Below, in pieces: positions 60,600-64,000 of a stretch of DNA of 64,000 nt. The translations under genes and the position numbers were made by a program. Each line of letters opens with the position of its first letter. The stretch's first letter is position 1. Below the pieces are notes generated by a model. That model was not told the DNA's origin and did no database searches. It saw nothing but the letters and a program-made list of their open reading frames with translations. Origin of the DNA: Otis tarda (Eukaryota > Chordata > Aves > Otidiformes > Otididae); contig CM048554.1 of assembly GCA_026413225.1 (NCBI GenBank), forward strand, positions 95,025,963-95,089,962. Direction: 5' to 3'.

Positions 60600-63500
60600 T
60601 AAAGACAATCACAGTTCATCTTTATTCATGTTTTGTTTTCAAAAGGTTTTGGGTAACATGGACTAAAATAATAGATTCAAAACAAAATTGGGTGCAGAAG
60701 TTTAGAACTATGGGGTAGTGTTTTCTGGGGTTTCTTTGGTTTTGGTTTTGTTTATTTCAGACAGATAAAAGTTAAAGAAAGATTAGAAATGCAAAAGCAA
60801 AATATCCACCTTGAAGAAAATAGCATGTATCTATGTTACCAAAGTCCCTGATTAGTTCAGGGACTGAAAGCTTATAAAGACACTTTGCCCTTGAAACTGT
60901 CCTTAAAATAAAATAGTTTCAGCTCATTTTGAAATAAAAGTGTATGCCACCAACATTATTAAAAAGGAGAAAGAGAAGAAGGTAGAGAGTACAGAAGCCA
61001 CTGAAAATGAAGCAATAGAAGTGCATTTCAAAACAAAACAAAGCCCCCCAAAACAAAACAAAAAAAAATAGTTTGAGAGAATCAGAGAAAGGAAGAGCCT
61101 TGCCTTATTGTTATTTAGCATATTCAGCTCCTCGGCAAAAGATTTACACAATAATTTTTAATACAGACAACTAAAAAAACCTTCCTATATTACTATAAAG
61201 ATTTCCTATATACAGAAGCAGTTTTCCTCCTCCCCACTCCTACCAAATAAACAAATTAAAGTTTAAGTAGAGTACTCATTACCCATAGAAACATCCTTAT
61301 ACTGGAAAACTTCTACACAAGATATCACAGCTGGTGAAGCTTACAAATAGTTATTTAGTTACCTAGATATTTAACATTCTAATTTACTTGAAATCTTGTC
61401 AGAGAAATCTGAAAGAAATCTGACTATTTGCAGAGCAAGGTAATTAATGGCCACTGGAATAAATTACTGGTCCCAGTAATTAATAGCCACTGGAATCTGG
61501 TCTATATGTAGTAAATCGCAGGACAAGTCTGCATGTTGCACACAACGTTTTTATTCTTCAAACAAGAATGGAAATGAATCTGTAAAATGCAAATCTTTTT
61601 GTTTTATTCTGTAATAAAGCAAAAAAAAAAAGGTGCATGAACTTCTTGTTCCAGCCTTTGAGTTGCTTTACATATATTTTAAATAATTCTTAGATGATCT
61701 CTTGAATATGTATCTCTGATCTTGTTTAAAGTTATTACCTGTAGTATTCTCAGAAAGACCAAGAGCCTAAGTAGGAGAAAAGGAATGCTCTACGTGACTC
61801 ACTGCTTTGATTCATTTTTTCAGTCAGTGGGCTCCACTTACTGCACTACATTAATATTAACCTGAAAAGCTTTCTTCCCTTTTAAAAAATATGTTTGTAT
61901 ACATTATTTATAAACCACTGCCATTACACCATAACTTGTACTGATTTTCCTCCTGTTCAGCTATATGACCAAGTATATTTTAAGAATTACAGGTGATCGT
62001 AGTTTGCGGTCCAATCCACCCCATATTTATGGGATTTTCAGATCTTTAGTGAAAAGTTAGTTCCACATCAAGTTGACCTATTGAGTCGAACTGTCAGTAT
62101 GATTCTTCAAAGGAATGAAAAATGAAAGAGTAGCGCAAAGTAAGTGGTTTCTATATCATGAGCTCTCATTAACTCAGGTTTTTCTACCAAAGGTACTAGA
62201 CAGCGTAGAACACTGCAGCTATTAAAACTTTCCTTAATTGCTGAATTTCAGGGTAATTTAAAGGTAAAGCAATACGGGCTGAATGGAATTGTCATATAGA
62301 CTCTCCTTTTAAAATTATTTCTTGAACTAATGCTCAGTCAGGCAAGAACTGTCTTTGTCAGCATTTTTAATTCAGAACAAACTGAATTATTTATTACTTT
62401 CACACCAAACAGTATTCATTTTATTATTTTTTGAATCAAAAAATTTATCTGTTTTATAATAGCAATGTCAACCTTATGGATCAAATCTTGCATTCTTCTT
62501 TCAAAACTTTTCCTGAAGAAACTAGGTTGTATCTAATTTAGCTGGGACTTCAGCTATATCTGAAATTATTTTACTTAGGAGCATAAAAAGGAGTATTCTG
62601 TTTGCTTAATCCAATGGTCTAAATTCCCTAGGCAGTCAAAGGAGAAGGCCAGAAAATTTACAATTGTAGATTTAAGATTCAAGTACTATTCAGGTATCTC
62701 CAGAGATAAGCCCAGCCCACTAAAGTGAGGTGGCTGCTTACTCAAGCATGAGTACAGATAGTCAACAGGAGGTTTTCTAGCCTCTTGAAATCCAGTCTGT
62801 CTGATCCTAGCCTGGCCTATGGTGCTGGATGCCCTGAGATCTGTCTTATAATTGTAGACTAAACACACATCTTCCATTTTTCTTAAGTACCTACACACAA
62901 GCCCATCGGAATCCTTCGTTAGAGCTCGCTCTCTCCTTCTTTCCTGTTGAAACTAAAGCAATGTGCAACTAAGAATACAAGAATCATAGGTCCAGACATA
63001 ATATGCCAAAAGCTGGCCTGCATCTTTATCTAGTGTTAAGAGTAATCACCAAGGGAGCACATATGTTCAGATCTTCTGTTCTCTGAAAGGTTATAATTTC
63101 ACAATATTAAACACAAGACAAAAAACAGACCTGGGAGAAGCATTTTCTCACAACAGAGATGTATCAATCAATTCCAGGTATACATGTAATTCACAGCCCT
63201 GAAAACTTGGCAGATAGGCTGATATCTTGGATTTTGAAGTTGTCAGCAGGATTTAGGTAGACTGCATACCAGCTAATGTCGATATAAGCTAAAGGGTAGG
63301 ACTGTAATTCAAGATCATCTATTCATACTAATATCACAGGGATTTTTTTTTTGTTAAAAAATACCAAAACAAAGGTTCTGTCTTCTGTGTTACGGGCAAT
63401 GAAAAAAAGCTTACATGCAGCCCAAAGGGAACCTGATGGAAGAATGGAGATAAGGATAATAGAAAGGATTAGAGAGTAATACCATATCATTAGTTGATTA

Positions 63501-64000
63501 GAAAGTCAAAAGAACAGGGGAATGGGTTTAGATTTCAGGCTACAGAGAAGGAGATTAGTCAGGGGAGTAATTGCTGACCCTCATTCATAAGTAATGTCCC
63601 TTTTTTTACAAGCAGTACTTGTAATCATAAAAAAGGATATTAATGCTGTTATTTTTCGCACCTGATGATCAGCATGTACCAATAAAGCATAAAAGAGTGA
63701 GTGAGATTACTTATTGAGGATCTAATTTAATGCCCATATGGCATTGAATAGCTGACTTCATGACCAATCTCACAAGTAGGTTAAAATGTAGAAAAAGTAT
63801 TTTGGTAAGTGTAACAGAAAAAAAAATTAGCCTGTCATTGCAAGAAGGCTTTATTTTCATTATGTATAACAGGGAAAATCTAAACAATTTTTTTTAGAGA
63901 CATATCTAAATCTAATGGTGTAAGAAAATAATAATGCTGACGGCAACTATGTAAACAAGTAATTTTGTATTTCAACCAAGTAAAAATATAATATATAGTC
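60600..64000. other. Unique AT-rich sequence, no gene seen
   Basis: No gene or interspersed repeat recognised up to the window edge. It contains homopolymer runs (for example A12 near 61620 and a T-run near 63343) and the imperfect repeat at 61.44 kb listed separately. Short minus-strand openings at 60924-61151 and 62686-62898 have no protein-like features. Confidence 0.45.
61441..61496 (+). repeat. 20-bp direct repeat around a small palindrome
   Basis: TAATTAATGGCCACTGGAAT (61441-61460) and TAATTAATAGCCACTGGAAT (61477-61496) match at 19 of 20 positions. Between them TACTGG-TC-CCAGTA (61465-61478) is self-complementary. It is probably a local duplication. Confidence 0.9.

Overview
The window looks like AT-rich intergenic or deep intronic DNA from a bird macrochromosome. 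The case rests on the repeats. CR1 non-LTR retrotransposon copies of several ages end in the typical 8-bp tail (ATTCTATG repeats, or the complement). There are two solo LTRs of an avian endogenous-retrovirus family that begins TGTCCTGGTT and ends CCATGACA. A Neoaves-type bird is my inference from that LTR family; the sequence does not prove it. I found no supportable host protein-coding gene, tRNA, rRNA or CRISPR. Almost all ORFs of 60-120 codons are chance openings; the longer or conserved-looking ones belong to CR1.

Layout. 0-12 kb: mostly unique sequence, with an ancient minus-strand CR1 (about 0.75-1.4 kb) and a MIR-like remnant (8.9-9.1 kb). 12.6-15 kb: another MIR-like remnant, a ~207-bp unit present twice in direct orientation 1.2 kb apart (13.35 and 14.55 kb), and a small tandem duplication between them. 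17.7-22.5 kb: inverted repeats, an (ATT)8 microsatellite and an old plus-strand CR1 3' end. 26.2-26.9 kb: two minus-strand CR1 3' ends of different subfamilies. 30.0 kb: a short minus-strand CR1 tail. 33.6-36.15 kb is the densest repeat cluster: an old plus CR1, a younger minus CR1, then an ancient plus CR1 split by a solo LTR whose flanks show a degraded 5-bp target duplication. 45.74-46.83 kb: the youngest-looking insertion, a 5'-truncated CR1 with a 319-codon open frame, joined to a hairpin at its 5' junction. 48.4-48.6 kb: a compact cluster of palindromes including a perfect RFX X-box match. 52.2-52.6 kb: an ancient CR1-like fragment. 53.7 kb: an ancient SINE/LINE tail. 59.0-59.7 kb: a second solo LTR. 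It is followed on the minus strand by a decayed coding-like tract (59.67-60.39 kb) that may be an old processed pseudogene of an unidentified gene. The rest is unique AT-rich sequence with homopolymer runs.

No operon-like or pathway relationship between genes can be described. What the window records is the order of transposon insertions. I did not find a convincing new biological system. The most useful leads are the CR1 5'-junction hairpin, the duplicated ~207-bp unit, the X-box/palindrome cluster and the coding-like tract beside the second LTR. All family assignments are from memory of consensus sequences, without database searches, and boundaries are approximate to about 5-50 bp for older elements.
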